The notes below the pieces were generated by a model, which was not told the origin of the DNA, searched no databases, and was given only the letters and a program-made list of their open reading frames with translations. Positions 1-7,738 of a DNA stretch of 64,000 nt are shown here, piece after piece. A program made the position numbers and the translations under genes. The first letter of the stretch is position 1. Each line of letters begins with the position of its first letter. Origin of the DNA: Streptomyces globisporus (GTDB taxonomy: Bacteria > Actinomycetota > Actinomycetes > Streptomycetales > Streptomycetaceae); NCBI GenBank assembly GCA_014649555.1, contig BMTG01000019.1, forward strand, positions 1 through 64,000, written 5' to 3'.

Positions 1-82
1 AACACGGCAGACACTCCGCGGCCTTCGACGCGCTACCGCCAACCATGCACGAGGTCGTAAAGGTTGTTGCAGAACGTCTGGG

Positions 83-728
83 ATGGGGCATTCCTCTTGT
101 ATGGGTGGGGTGTTGCGGGCTGAGCCGTTGTGGGTGGAGACGTTCACCGGGTTGCGGATGGGCCGGTTCGAGAAGTTGGTGCAGGCGGTACGGGAGCGGG
201 GAGGAAACGGTCCCGGTGGAGGGCGCCCGTGGTGCCTGCCGCTGGCGGACCGGGCCCTGCTGGTGGCCGTCTACTACCGCACCAACCTCACGATGCGGCA
301 GCTCGCCCCGCTCTTCGGGATCTCCCCGGCCACCGTCTGCCGGGTCATCCAGCGCCTGCGGCCGCTCCTGGCGATCGAGCCGGCGCCGCGGCCCGTCGCG
401 GACGTCGAACGGCTGTGGATCGTGGACGGAACCCTCGTCCCGGTCCGCGACCGTACGGTCGCCGCGTCCTCCCGCAACTACCGGTTCTCGGCGAATGTAC
501 AGGTCATCATCGATGCGGACAGCCGCCTGGTGATCGCCTCCGCCCGCCCCGTCCCCGGGAACAAGGCCGACGCCCACGCTTGGCGGGAATCGGACCTGCC
601 CGCCATCGCGGCCGGGACCACGGTCATCGCCGACGGCGCCTACCTGGGAACCGGGCTGATCGTCCCGCACCGCAAGAGATCCGGACGCCCACTCCGCGAC
701 CATGCACAACTTCGCCATGACCCGCTGA
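83..728 (+). pseudogene. IS5-like DDE transposase remnant
   Basis: The reading frame from 83 has the N-terminal helix-turn-helix of IS5-type transposases (LFGISPATVCRVIQRLRP) followed by the first two catalytic aspartates in the contexts IVDGTLVP and VIADGAYLG. Homology stops near GRPLRD (about 690). The usual C-terminal ending, here MHNFAMTR and stop at 702-728, appears in another frame, so roughly the last third with the catalytic Glu is deleted and the ends are joined out of frame. It should be inactive. The true start may be the GTG near 107. No terminal inverted repeats were recognised. Confidence 0.8.
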
Positions 729-1272
729 ACCACCAGGTCAAACACCACATCGACCTGCCCACACCCACCCTTCTGCAACAACCTCCAGTAGTACCCGGCA
801 GCCCCATGGGTCCAGGGCGGCCCGCCGGGGCCCTGAGGAGCCGCTGAACGGCCTGCCCGCCCCACCTCGGGGCGCGGCGGCCACCGGCCGACGCGATCCC
901 CAACAGCCAGCGCAGCGCCCCGTCGGCTTCCGATGACCGCCACCGCCCCCCACCCGGCCACTCCCCCACCACCAGGACCAAGGGCAGCAGAAGAGGAAGT
1001 CCGGGCACTCACCACAGGGAAAGCAGCCCTGAGCTGGACTGAACTAAGGGTCAGCCGAGAACGAGCGCAACCCTTTTTGCGCCGCTCTCCGCGCTCTTCT
1101 GCGCAACCTGCTCCGTGCGCGCGAGGCGGTGAACGTCGTGCCCGGTCGTTCTGGTGTCCGGGTCGGGCGTTCTGTCACCGGCGCCAGACGCCAGTCGCCC
1201 GCCCCAGCCCCGGGCGGCCTCCCACGCCCAGCACCAACACCCCCAAGCCACGCCGTCTCTCACCCCACTGTC
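729..1272. other. No supported gene
   Basis: This stretch lies between two decayed genes. The open frames here on both strands look like GC-rich shadows without recognisable domains. It is probably degenerate accessory DNA. Confidence 0.5.
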
Positions 1273-1407
1273 ACAAACCCGAGAGATCGCAAGCTGGCCA
1301 ACGGGACGGTCGTGAGGCTCGGAGTGTGGCTCTCGAACATGTGAACCCGCCGAGCCACCCTCACCGACGAACAACTCCAGCGGCTGGCCGGGGTGGGACT
1401 GGAATGA
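1273..1407 (+). pseudogene. Helicase-associated domain remnant
   Basis: The frame reads KLANGTVVRLGVWLSNM, stop, then TRRATLTDEQLQRLAGVGLE, stop. This is the repeat unit of the helicase-associated domain of large Streptomyces helicases (pattern DGTxVxLGxWLSNxRxRRxxLTxEQxxxLAxLGLxW). The in-frame TGA at 1342-1344 and the missing Trp after GLE show that it is a decayed C-terminal fragment. Such helicases are common near linear replicon ends and in mobile DNA. The match is from memory of the family. Confidence 0.65.
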
Positions 1408-1676
1408 GTCGGCGCGTAGGAGGTCAGCCACAACTGCCTGCGGATACGCCGCTCAGCGCAGCGGCCGTCCAGCTGACGGGGTCTCGATGGCGACGATAGT
1501 GTCGCGCCGGATCGAGACCCCACACCTCAGCAAGTACGCACGCAATCAGCGGACTTGGTCCTTCGGACAGTGAGGGTCATTGTGCTGATTCTGTACGTAC
1601 TGCTCTCCCGGTGCGTGTGGTTGAGTGGCTTCGGGACACCGCTGGGTGCCTGCACGCGACACCGACCGGAGGAACC
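1408..1676. other. Intergenic, promoter region of the secreted protein
   Basis: No gene is seen. The ribosome binding site ggaggaa at 1668-1674 belongs to the GTG start at 1677. No clear -35/-10 pair was recognised. Confidence 0.4.
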
Positions 1677-2783
1677 GTGATCCCCTCGCGAAGATCCCCC
1701 AAGGCCCTCGCCGCACTCGTCCTCGCCGCGGCTGCCGTTTTCGGCGCCGTGCCCGGGGCATCAGCCGACGATCATCCCGGTCCGGGCGTCCAGGTCGTGG
1801 CGGAGGCGCCTTCGGTGTCATACCTGTGGGCCGGTTCGCACAGCTTCGATTTCAGCCTCGACGGTGGGGCGACCACGCAGGCCGGCTTCTACCAGAACAT
1901 TGAACCTCCACTTTCCAGTGCGAAGCCGAGCGATCTGTCAAGCGGTGCGGACGTGCGAAGCAGCGTGGTGAACCAGGGCGATGTCACCATCGTTTCCCAG
2001 GTCCACCGGTCCAGTGGGGACGCGACCCGGTTCGCGCTGCCCAAGGGGCAAACCTTCCGCGCTGCCAGCGGGTGGAGTGTCCTGGCGGGCGGGAACAGCG
2101 GCGGGGGCCAGCTGCGCGTGTGGCGTGCCTCTGCCCTGCTGCCGGTCGAGAACGCCATCGGGGGGCGGGTGGTGGCGGGAATACCTTCGGGGGCCACCGT
2201 GTACCTGGTCCGGCCGGGCGGCTCCGTGCGGTATGCGGCCGTTGCCTACAGGTATCAGGGCGTGGCGACGGCAGGGCTCGTCGACCTTGCCACTTACTCC
2301 TTCTCCCCGTATGCCACCGGGCTGTCGGCCAGCGCCCAGATCTTCTACAACGACCGGTGGTTCGCTACCGACGAGGGACCGAATCACACACTGAGTGTGG
2401 TGCGCGTCGGCTCCGCCCCGGGTGCCGAGCCTTCCGCACTCGGTGACGTCGGCCCCTACCGGCTGCGCGCCGTTGTTGAGGACCACCTCGTGCTGGGCGA
2501 CCCGGAGCCGGCTTCCGGTGCGCCTGCGCGGGTGGAAGCGGTGTCTGCCGTCGACGGGTCCAGGCGGACCGTGTTCGATGCCGCACAGAGCGGGGTGGCC
2601 TTTGCCCAGGATGGCGCTGCCCTCGCCACCGCCCCTGACGGGACTGGGCTGTGGCGCGTGTACCACCTTCTCCCGGGCGGCAACACCGGGATCCAGGCGT
2701 GGCCCTCCTGGATCATCGCCAGCACGGAAGCAGCAGGGCGAAAGTCGTGGGGCCTAGGCCCCCGGACCGCCTCTGGTCTGTAG
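1677..2783 (+). CDS. Secreted protein of unknown function
   Basis: The GTG at 1677 was chosen because ggaggaa lies two bases upstream and because it puts a Sec signal at the N-terminus: a basic start (IPSRRSPK), a hydrophobic Ala/Val/Leu stretch and a likely cleavage after ASA before DDHPG. The mature part, about 330 residues, has repeated VSAVDGS-type and DGTGLW-type segments that suggest a beta-rich, possibly propeller-like fold, but I do not recognise the family. The ending (SWGLGPRTASGL) is low in complexity and directly abuts an opposite-strand gene fragment. The 3' end may therefore be a recombination junction and the protein truncated or frameshifted there. Confidence 0.65.
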   Translation: MIPSRRSPKALAALVLAAAAVFGAVPGASADDHPGPGVQVVAEAPSVSYLWAGSHSFDFSLDGGATTQAGFYQNIEPPLSSAKPSDLSSGADVRSSVVNQGDVTIVSQVHRSSGDATRFALPKGQTFRAASGWSVLAGGNSGGGQLRVWRASALLPVENAIGGRVVAGIPSGATVYLVRPGGSVRYAAVAYRYQGVATAGLVDLATYSFSPYATGLSASAQIFYNDRWFATDEGPNHTLSVVRVGSAPGAEPSALGDVGPYRLRAVVEDHLVLGDPEPASGAPARVEAVSAVDGSRRTVFDAAQSGVAFAQDGAALATAPDGTGLWRVYHLLPGGNTGIQAWPSWIIASTEAAGRKSWGLGPRTASGL

Positions 2784-2840
2784 TTACACGGCGAAGCCGA
2801 CGCCGGTGCAGTAGTCGTACACTCCGTACCAGGATCCCGC
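2784..2840 (-). pseudogene. C-terminal fragment of an opposite-strand gene
   Basis: Read on the minus strand this short stretch gives SWYGVYDYCTGVGFAV and a stop, an aromatic/Gly-rich ending typical of secreted Streptomyces proteins. A stop lies just upstream in the same frame, so only the last codons remain. It touches the stop of the preceding plus-strand gene, which fits a deletion junction. Confidence 0.3.
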
Positions 2841-2869
2841 GACGGAGGGGTCTCATCCGGGCCGCCCTT

Positions 2870-3259
2870 CTAGGAGCGGGCGGACACTATCTCCCCCGAA
2901 GCCTGTGAACGAGGGGTCTTGGCTCCGACCTTTCCCGCCGCGACGGTTCGGGGGTCGACGGCTTCCAGGGGGGAGCCCACCCGGTAGGGGCACTCGGGGT
3001 CATCGGGCTGGTTGGGGCGGTCGTGCGGCAGCAGGTAGAACGTACGGCGCGCGAAGAGGCCGCTGTCGGGGCTGCGTGGCGCGGTGGGCGTCAGGTTGGT
3101 GTAGCCGATCATCCGTCCGTCGCGCTCGTACCGGGGTTTGCCTTTCCGGGTGCCGACCTTGTCCAGGGCTTGGCGGACGTAGTCGAGGTCTTCGGTGTCC
3201 TCCAGCCAGACGACCTCAGCTTCCTGGACGAGATCGCCTTCCTGCGGAATCGCGCTCAT
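2870..3259 (-). CDS. Small conserved protein of replication module A
   Basis: A 129-residue protein; the ATG at 3259 follows aggagg at good spacing. It is soluble, charged and rich in short motifs: VVWLEDTEDLDYVRQALDK, KPRYERDGRMIGY, YLLPHDR, EAVDPRT and KTPRSQ. All recur in the product of 11840-12226, so the two are paralogues. Each lies directly downstream of its D5-type helicase on the same strand, which points to a role in replication or copy control of that replicon. I do not recognise the family and infer no biochemical activity. Confidence 0.8.
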   Translation of the reverse strand: MSAIPQEGDLVQEAEVVWLEDTEDLDYVRQALDKVGTRKGKPRYERDGRMIGYTNLTPTAPRSPDSGLFARRTFYLLPHDRPNQPDDPECPYRVGSPLEAVDPRTVAAGKVGAKTPRSQASGEIVSARS

Positions 3260-3407
3260 CAGGCCTCCTGGGTCTTGGCGGCCGGGCACCGGCCTGGGGT
3301 TAGGGCTTTCGTGCTGTTCTTCTTGCCGGCTGGCGGAACGATGTGGGACGGCCGGCACTGTCCATCGTACGGTCGGGGCGCGCACCCCTCCCGGGTGCGG
3401 AAGGTCC

Positions 3408-4970
3408 TCATGGCGTCCCGCTCGGGCCGTCGGAGTTTCCGTTGTGGAGCAGGGCGATGCCGGGGTAGAGCTTCTTGACGTTGTTTTTGATCATTTCTGC
3501 GGGTGAGGACAGGCCAAGTTCCTGGCGGATGCGGCTGGCGAAGGCGCGGCTGGTGGAGGGGCGGATGCCTTCCTCCGAGCACCACCGGCCGTAGGTCTCG
3601 TACAGCAGTTTCTGTTCGACGCGCAGTTCCGGGTTGGGGCGTCCTCCCTCGCCCTTGGTGCAGCACTCGGTGATGAAGCGGCCCACGTGGTCTTCGGTGG
3701 TCTCGTAGGCGGCGGTCGCCAGCCGCACGGAGGCCGGTCCGGTGAGCGGATCTCGGGTCGTCAGGTAGCGTCCGGCTCCCTCGATCAGCCAGTGGAGGAT
3801 GCCCGGGCCCTCGTCGCGGACGAGTTCGGCGGCCAGGTTGTCGATCTTCCGTTCGTCGGGGACGCTCCGCTCGAAGGGGATGATCCTCATGCGGCGCCAG
3901 AAGGCGTAGCCGCCGGTGCCGACTTCGGGGCGGTGGTTGCCCAGCAGCCACAGCTTGTGCGTGGGGGTGAAGGTGAAGAAGTTCTGTCGCATCCGGCGGG
4001 CGGTGATGGTGTCGCCGCCGGTGAGCAGCTTGACGCGGGATTCGTTGAACCTGTCGTTGGGCTTGAGCTCGCTGCACACCACGATGCGCCGGCCGTGGAG
4101 TTCGGTCAGTTCGGTGGAGTGCTCGGTGAACTTGCCCTTCTCCATGAGGAAGCCGGGCGGTGCCGCGTTGGCGTAGTCGCCCAGGATCTGCATCATCACC
4201 TCCAGCAGTACGGACTTGCCGTTGGCTCCGGAGCCGTAAAGGAAGGGCAGGACCTGGGCCCCGACGTCGCCGGTGATGGAATAGCCGAGGAGGAGGTGCA
4301 GGAAGTGGGTGGTTTCCCTGCCTTTGGTGTCGTCGCCGAAGGTGTCGCGCAGGAAGCTGTCCCAGCGCGGAATGGGCATGTGATGTGGTGCCACGAAGGT
4401 GGCCCGCGAGTGCATGTCCGTGAGCGGGTCGGACTTGCGCAGCGTTCCGCTTCTCAGGTCGACGACACCGGCTGGGGTGCACAGGGCGTAGATGTCGCCG
4501 TCCAGAACGTCGGGGTCCAGGCGTAGCCCGGGGGCGGCCTGCGCCTGATAGAGCAGGGCCTTGAGTCCTGAGGTGGATTCGGAGTGCCGCCGGTGCGCGG
4601 CCAACTCGCGGGGGGTGAATCTTCCCCGCGGGTCGTTTTCGGCGATCTGCTCGGCCATCTCCCCGGCGGCCCAGACGGCTGCCTCGTCGCCGCCGGTCAG
4701 TTTCCACCGGTACTCGTCCCAGGAGTGCCACCCCATGCCGATCACGTAGCGGAACTGGTCGCGGTAAAGGCGGGCGAACAGTTTGGCGTTTCCCCGGTCC
4801 GTCAACGAATCGGGCAGCAGTCCGTCCGGCTCGGGGGCGGGCTGTTGGCGAGCCTCGGTCTGCTGTGCGGGCAAGTTCGCGTGCGACTCGGGCGGATCCC
4901 AGGCAAAGGTCTGCTGCTGGATCTGCGCTGCGGCCCTTTGCGCGTCGAAGCGTGTCGACTCGGCGCTCAT
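3408..4970 (-). CDS. D5-type primase/SF3-like helicase (replication module A)
   Basis: A 520-residue phage/plasmid P4-type primase-helicase. Residues about 70-200 resemble the D5 N-terminal region (YALCTPAGVVDLRSG). The ATPase core carries a Walker A GSGANGKSV near residue 250, followed by VVCSELKPNDRFNE, GGDTITARRM and LWLLGNHRPEV, the usual SF3 order. A C-terminal winged-helix-like part follows. It should unwind DNA at the replicon's origin. Its start overlaps the stop of the upstream primase-polymerase by ATGA, so the two are translationally coupled. The paralogue at 12430-13959 shares long identical blocks, for example HLLLGYSITGDVGAQVLPFL. Confidence 0.92.
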   Translation of the reverse strand: MSAESTRFDAQRAAAQIQQQTFAWDPPESHANLPAQQTEARQQPAPEPDGLLPDSLTDRGNAKLFARLYRDQFRYVIGMGWHSWDEYRWKLTGGDEAAVWAAGEMAEQIAENDPRGRFTPRELAAHRRHSESTSGLKALLYQAQAAPGLRLDPDVLDGDIYALCTPAGVVDLRSGTLRKSDPLTDMHSRATFVAPHHMPIPRWDSFLRDTFGDDTKGRETTHFLHLLLGYSITGDVGAQVLPFLYGSGANGKSVLLEVMMQILGDYANAAPPGFLMEKGKFTEHSTELTELHGRRIVVCSELKPNDRFNESRVKLLTGGDTITARRMRQNFFTFTPTHKLWLLGNHRPEVGTGGYAFWRRMRIIPFERSVPDERKIDNLAAELVRDEGPGILHWLIEGAGRYLTTRDPLTGPASVRLATAAYETTEDHVGRFITECCTKGEGGRPNPELRVEQKLLYETYGRWCSEEGIRPSTSRAFASRIRQELGLSSPAEMIKNNVKKLYPGIALLHNGNSDGPSGTP

Positions 4971-6061
4971 GAACGTCCTCGGGGGTGGAGTGGGCGCTGG
5001 GCACCCGCAGACAGAGCTGTCTCGATGATCGTGAGGTTACGGCTCTCCTGGGCGGGACGGGCGGTGCGCGCCGCCTCCAGGAGCAGGATGCGAGCTTCTT
5101 CCTCGGGGAGGTGGCCTCCTTGGACGAGTCCCCCGGCGGTGTAGGCTGCGCGGTTGAGTTTCTCGGTGAAACTCGCCCCTTGCGGAGTCGCCGCGCATGC
5201 GGACACCTCGTCCAGGAGCGGGGTCAGGAGGCGTTCGGCTCCTCTTGCCGAGCGGCGCCGGCGGCGGCGGTCCGCGGTGGGACGGGGGATGGCGGTTCGC
5301 ACGTGGTGGGTGCGTACGAGTTCCGCTGCCAGCCATGGGGGCAGCGGCGCCGGCATGCGGGTTGTTCCCAGCGGCTGGTAGCTGCCGGCGGTGGTCGTGG
5401 TCGCGGGGGCGACGATGTAGCCGTTGTCGGAGCGCACATCGACCTGCCAGGCCAGTGCTGTTCTCGGGCTGGAGCCCGTCGAGGACCGGAAGCGGGTCTC
5501 GGGGTGGGGGTTTCGGTACCAGATGTGCAGTCCCCCGGAGGGGGTCCGCACCCGCAGCGTGCTGGTGTCCGTGGCAGGACTCGGCTTGCCACGGAGTGCG
5601 GCGAGGAGGGCCAGGGTGTCGAAGCCTGTGGCAAGGCCGGAGAGGTTGACCTGGGGAGCGATGGGGATCCCCGGCAGGAGGCGGGAGCGGTCGGGTACGT
5701 GTGCCGCGTGGGCGTCCACGTCGAGAACGACCAGGTCCGCGGGACCGCAGGAGACCCCGACCCCGAAGCGGGAGCCGGCGTGCCACCAGGCATCGATGAG
5801 CTCAGGGTCGGTGGTCGCGGCGTGAAAGCCGTGGCACCAGCGTCCTGCCTGTTTGCAGGGGCAGAGCGCGGGCGGGTGCCGGTCCTCCTTGCATGCCTGA
5901 CAGTTCGCCGGCGGAACCTTCTGCTGCGGGGCGAGGGGGTGGACCGGCCAGCCTGCCCGTGCGCACCACCGGGCGATCGCATGTGCGTGCACGGACTCGC
6001 CCGGACGATCCAGTGGAGTCGGGGGGTGGCGGGTCAACGCATCGTCCTTGTCGCGGTTCAT
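4967..6061 (-). CDS. Bifunctional DNA primase/polymerase (prim-pol)
   Basis: An AEP-superfamily primase-polymerase of about 364 residues. A Cys-rich segment (CQACK, CPCK, then C) in the N-terminal 80 residues looks like a zinc site. The acidic metal-binding motif is VVLDVDAH, and SGGLHIWYR fits the later His motif. It would prime and extend DNA for the coupled D5-type helicase. The ATG at 6061 has gggga upstream and is preferred to an in-frame ATG at 6082. The repeat array lies directly upstream, so origin and initiator genes are adjacent. The C-terminus (IIETALSAGAQRPLH) is echoed by the remnant in module B. Confidence 0.85.
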   Translation of the reverse strand: MNRDKDDALTRHPPTPLDRPGESVHAHAIARWCARAGWPVHPLAPQQKVPPANCQACKEDRHPPALCPCKQAGRWCHGFHAATTDPELIDAWWHAGSRFGVGVSCGPADLVVLDVDAHAAHVPDRSRLLPGIPIAPQVNLSGLATGFDTLALLAALRGKPSPATDTSTLRVRTPSGGLHIWYRNPHPETRFRSSTGSSPRTALAWQVDVRSDNGYIVAPATTTTAGSYQPLGTTRMPAPLPPWLAAELVRTHHVRTAIPRPTADRRRRRRSARGAERLLTPLLDEVSACAATPQGASFTEKLNRAAYTAGGLVQGGHLPEEEARILLLEAARTARPAQESRNLTIIETALSAGAQRPLHPRGRS

Positions 6062-6086
6062 GCCGTTCCCCGGCAGAACCAACGGG

Positions 6087-6480
6087 TCTGACGGGACTGA
6101 AGCATCGGGTTTGCGAGACGAGCGTAGCCCACGGGATCACAGCGGCAGGGAAGCCCCGGAACGTGTCGGTGGATCAGGGTCCCGTCAGTCCCGCAGACAG
6201 CGGGTTGCCCGGCGCCCACGGTCCCGCGGAGGCTGGAGCGTTTTCGATCCCGCACGGTAAAAGGCAAGGTCAGAGATGCTTCCTCCAGGACAACGGGACT
6301 GACGGGACCCGACTGGACAGTTATCAGCTGCTCACGACTACCGCTTCTTCCTCATGCGCGCGCGTGTTGAAAGCGCCTGGTGCGGTGATAACTGCCGTGT
6401 CGGGTCCCGTCAGTCCCGTACTTACAGTGGAGAACCCGCCTGACCAGCGTTTTCTCTCGCGGGACTGAAAACGGGACCAA
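6087..6480. repeat. Iteron-like repeat array, candidate origin of module A
   Basis: Three perfect copies of the 17-mer GGGTCCCGTCAGTCCCG lie at 6178-6194 (plus), 6294-6310 (inverted) and 6402-6418 (plus), about 110 bp apart. Diverged copies lie near 6087-6105 and 6460-6478. The array fills the gap between the prim-pol start and the next gene. The core GGGACTGACGGGACC matches repeats upstream of the second helicase gene. The placement is typical of initiator binding sites; origin function is inferred. Confidence 0.75.
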
Positions 6481-6508
6481 GGACTTGCGGGACGGAGGCT
6501 CCGTCCTT

Positions 6509-7738
6509 TCACCCGGTGGAGCGGGAGCCGGACGACGAAAGCAGCTGCTGCAGTTCAGCGGTGCACATCATGTAGCCGTCGGGGGACGGCAGGTGTTCGA
6601 GGTAGTGGTCCAGGTCCGACGCCAACGAGAAGACCCGTACAGGTGTCCCTGCGGCCCGGGCGGATTCCACGACGTGGCGTACGCCGTCCAGGACGGCGGG
6701 ATGGCGGGTGCTGTAGGAATCAGCGACCAGGTGGTTGCCCCGGTCGGCTGCCAGATAGAACTGCACCAGGTCCTTGAGTCCGACGAACAGTTCGCTGGCT
6801 CCGGCGGCACACAGCGCGGTGGTGGCGTGGACGGCGGAGGGCGTCTCGACGAAGGCGGACAAGGGGGTGCCGTCGGGCAACCCGAGATGGTTCCTGAGTT
6901 GGGCGAACTCCCTTTCATCGCTGACGAAAGGCACTGAGAGCCCCACCCGGGCGGCCTCGTCGCCGAGGCGTTTGCGCAGGGTCGCCAGTACGGCGTGCAG
7001 GGCTTCCCGGTATCCGACGGAGCCCAGGAGCCAGCGGGCTCCGTGCATGCCCATCTCAGGGTTCGGCTCGACGGCGACGGGGGCGGTCTCGGTGACGTCA
7101 GCCGCGTGATCGGAGCGCAGATCGAGCATGCGCAGGACCAGCCGCTGCCCGGGCAGGAGCGCCTCGACGAAGCAGCAGAGCCGCTCTCCGATGGCTTGTC
7201 CGTAGGCGGTGATGTCGGCGGCGTCGCCGGCCATCGCGTCGAGCGGACTCAGCCCCAGAGCGAGGCAGAGGAACTCCTCCCGGATGAAGAAGGATCCGAC
7301 GCGGGCAGCGTCTGGCCCGCAGGAGTTGATCGTCGTGATGTCCTGCAGGTCCGCGATGACCGCGCACGCCGAACCGATGGCGTCCAGCGCGTTCTTGCCG
7401 GGGTGGGGCGGGCTGGGGAGGGCGTCGACGACGATGGACGCGCTCTCCAGGTAGAGCGTCACCTCGCCGACGAGGTCGGCGAGGTCCGCCTCCTCGACGC
7501 GCAGTACAGGGATCCCTCTGCCGCGGCACAGGGACTGCATGTGGCCGGTGAGTCCCCCGGAGCCGCACACCACGGCCCGTGCGGCCACGATGGCGTCGTA
7601 CAGCCCGGCTTCGAGGGCAGGGGCGATGAGGATGGTCCCCTCGCGCGGACTTCGTGTTCGGTTGCAGGTGCCCCGAAGCACACTCTCGGTACCGCCAGCC
7701 AGGAGAGATCCCAGGATCCGTCGCCCGTTCCCGTTCAA
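6509..7738 (-). CDS. PEP-utilising enzyme, PTS enzyme I-like, lacking the ATP-grasp part
   Basis: A 409-residue protein. Residues about 35-85 form a phosphohistidine swivel domain (GSGGLTGHMQSLCRGRGIPV, His in the TGH position). The rest matches the PEP-binding TIM barrel of enzyme I and PEP synthase: RMLDLRSD, then EPNPEMGMHGARWLL, and a C-terminal LVQFYLAADRGNH. No ATP-grasp domain is present. The Cys of the usual GMCGE motif is not seen; the corresponding stretch reads RVFSLAS. The start is TTG 7738, coupled to the upstream stop (tagttg) with ggagga in front. A functional link to the FAD protein is likely; the substrate is unknown. Confidence 0.75.
   Translation of the reverse strand: MNGNGRRILGSLLAGGTESVLRGTCNRTRSPREGTILIAPALEAGLYDAIVAARAVVCGSGGLTGHMQSLCRGRGIPVLRVEEADLADLVGEVTLYLESASIVVDALPSPPHPGKNALDAIGSACAVIADLQDITTINSCGPDAARVGSFFIREEFLCLALGLSPLDAMAGDAADITAYGQAIGERLCCFVEALLPGQRLVLRMLDLRSDHAADVTETAPVAVEPNPEMGMHGARWLLGSVGYREALHAVLATLRKRLGDEAARVGLSVPFVSDEREFAQLRNHLGLPDGTPLSAFVETPSAVHATTALCAAGASELFVGLKDLVQFYLAADRGNHLVADSYSTRHPAVLDGVRHVVESARAAGTPVRVFSLASDLDHYLEHLPSPDGYMMCTAELQQLLSSSGSRSTG

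Noticed and set aside
933-1499. 188-codon plus-strand open frame
   Set aside because: Composition is low-complexity and it crosses the helicase-associated remnant in a different frame.
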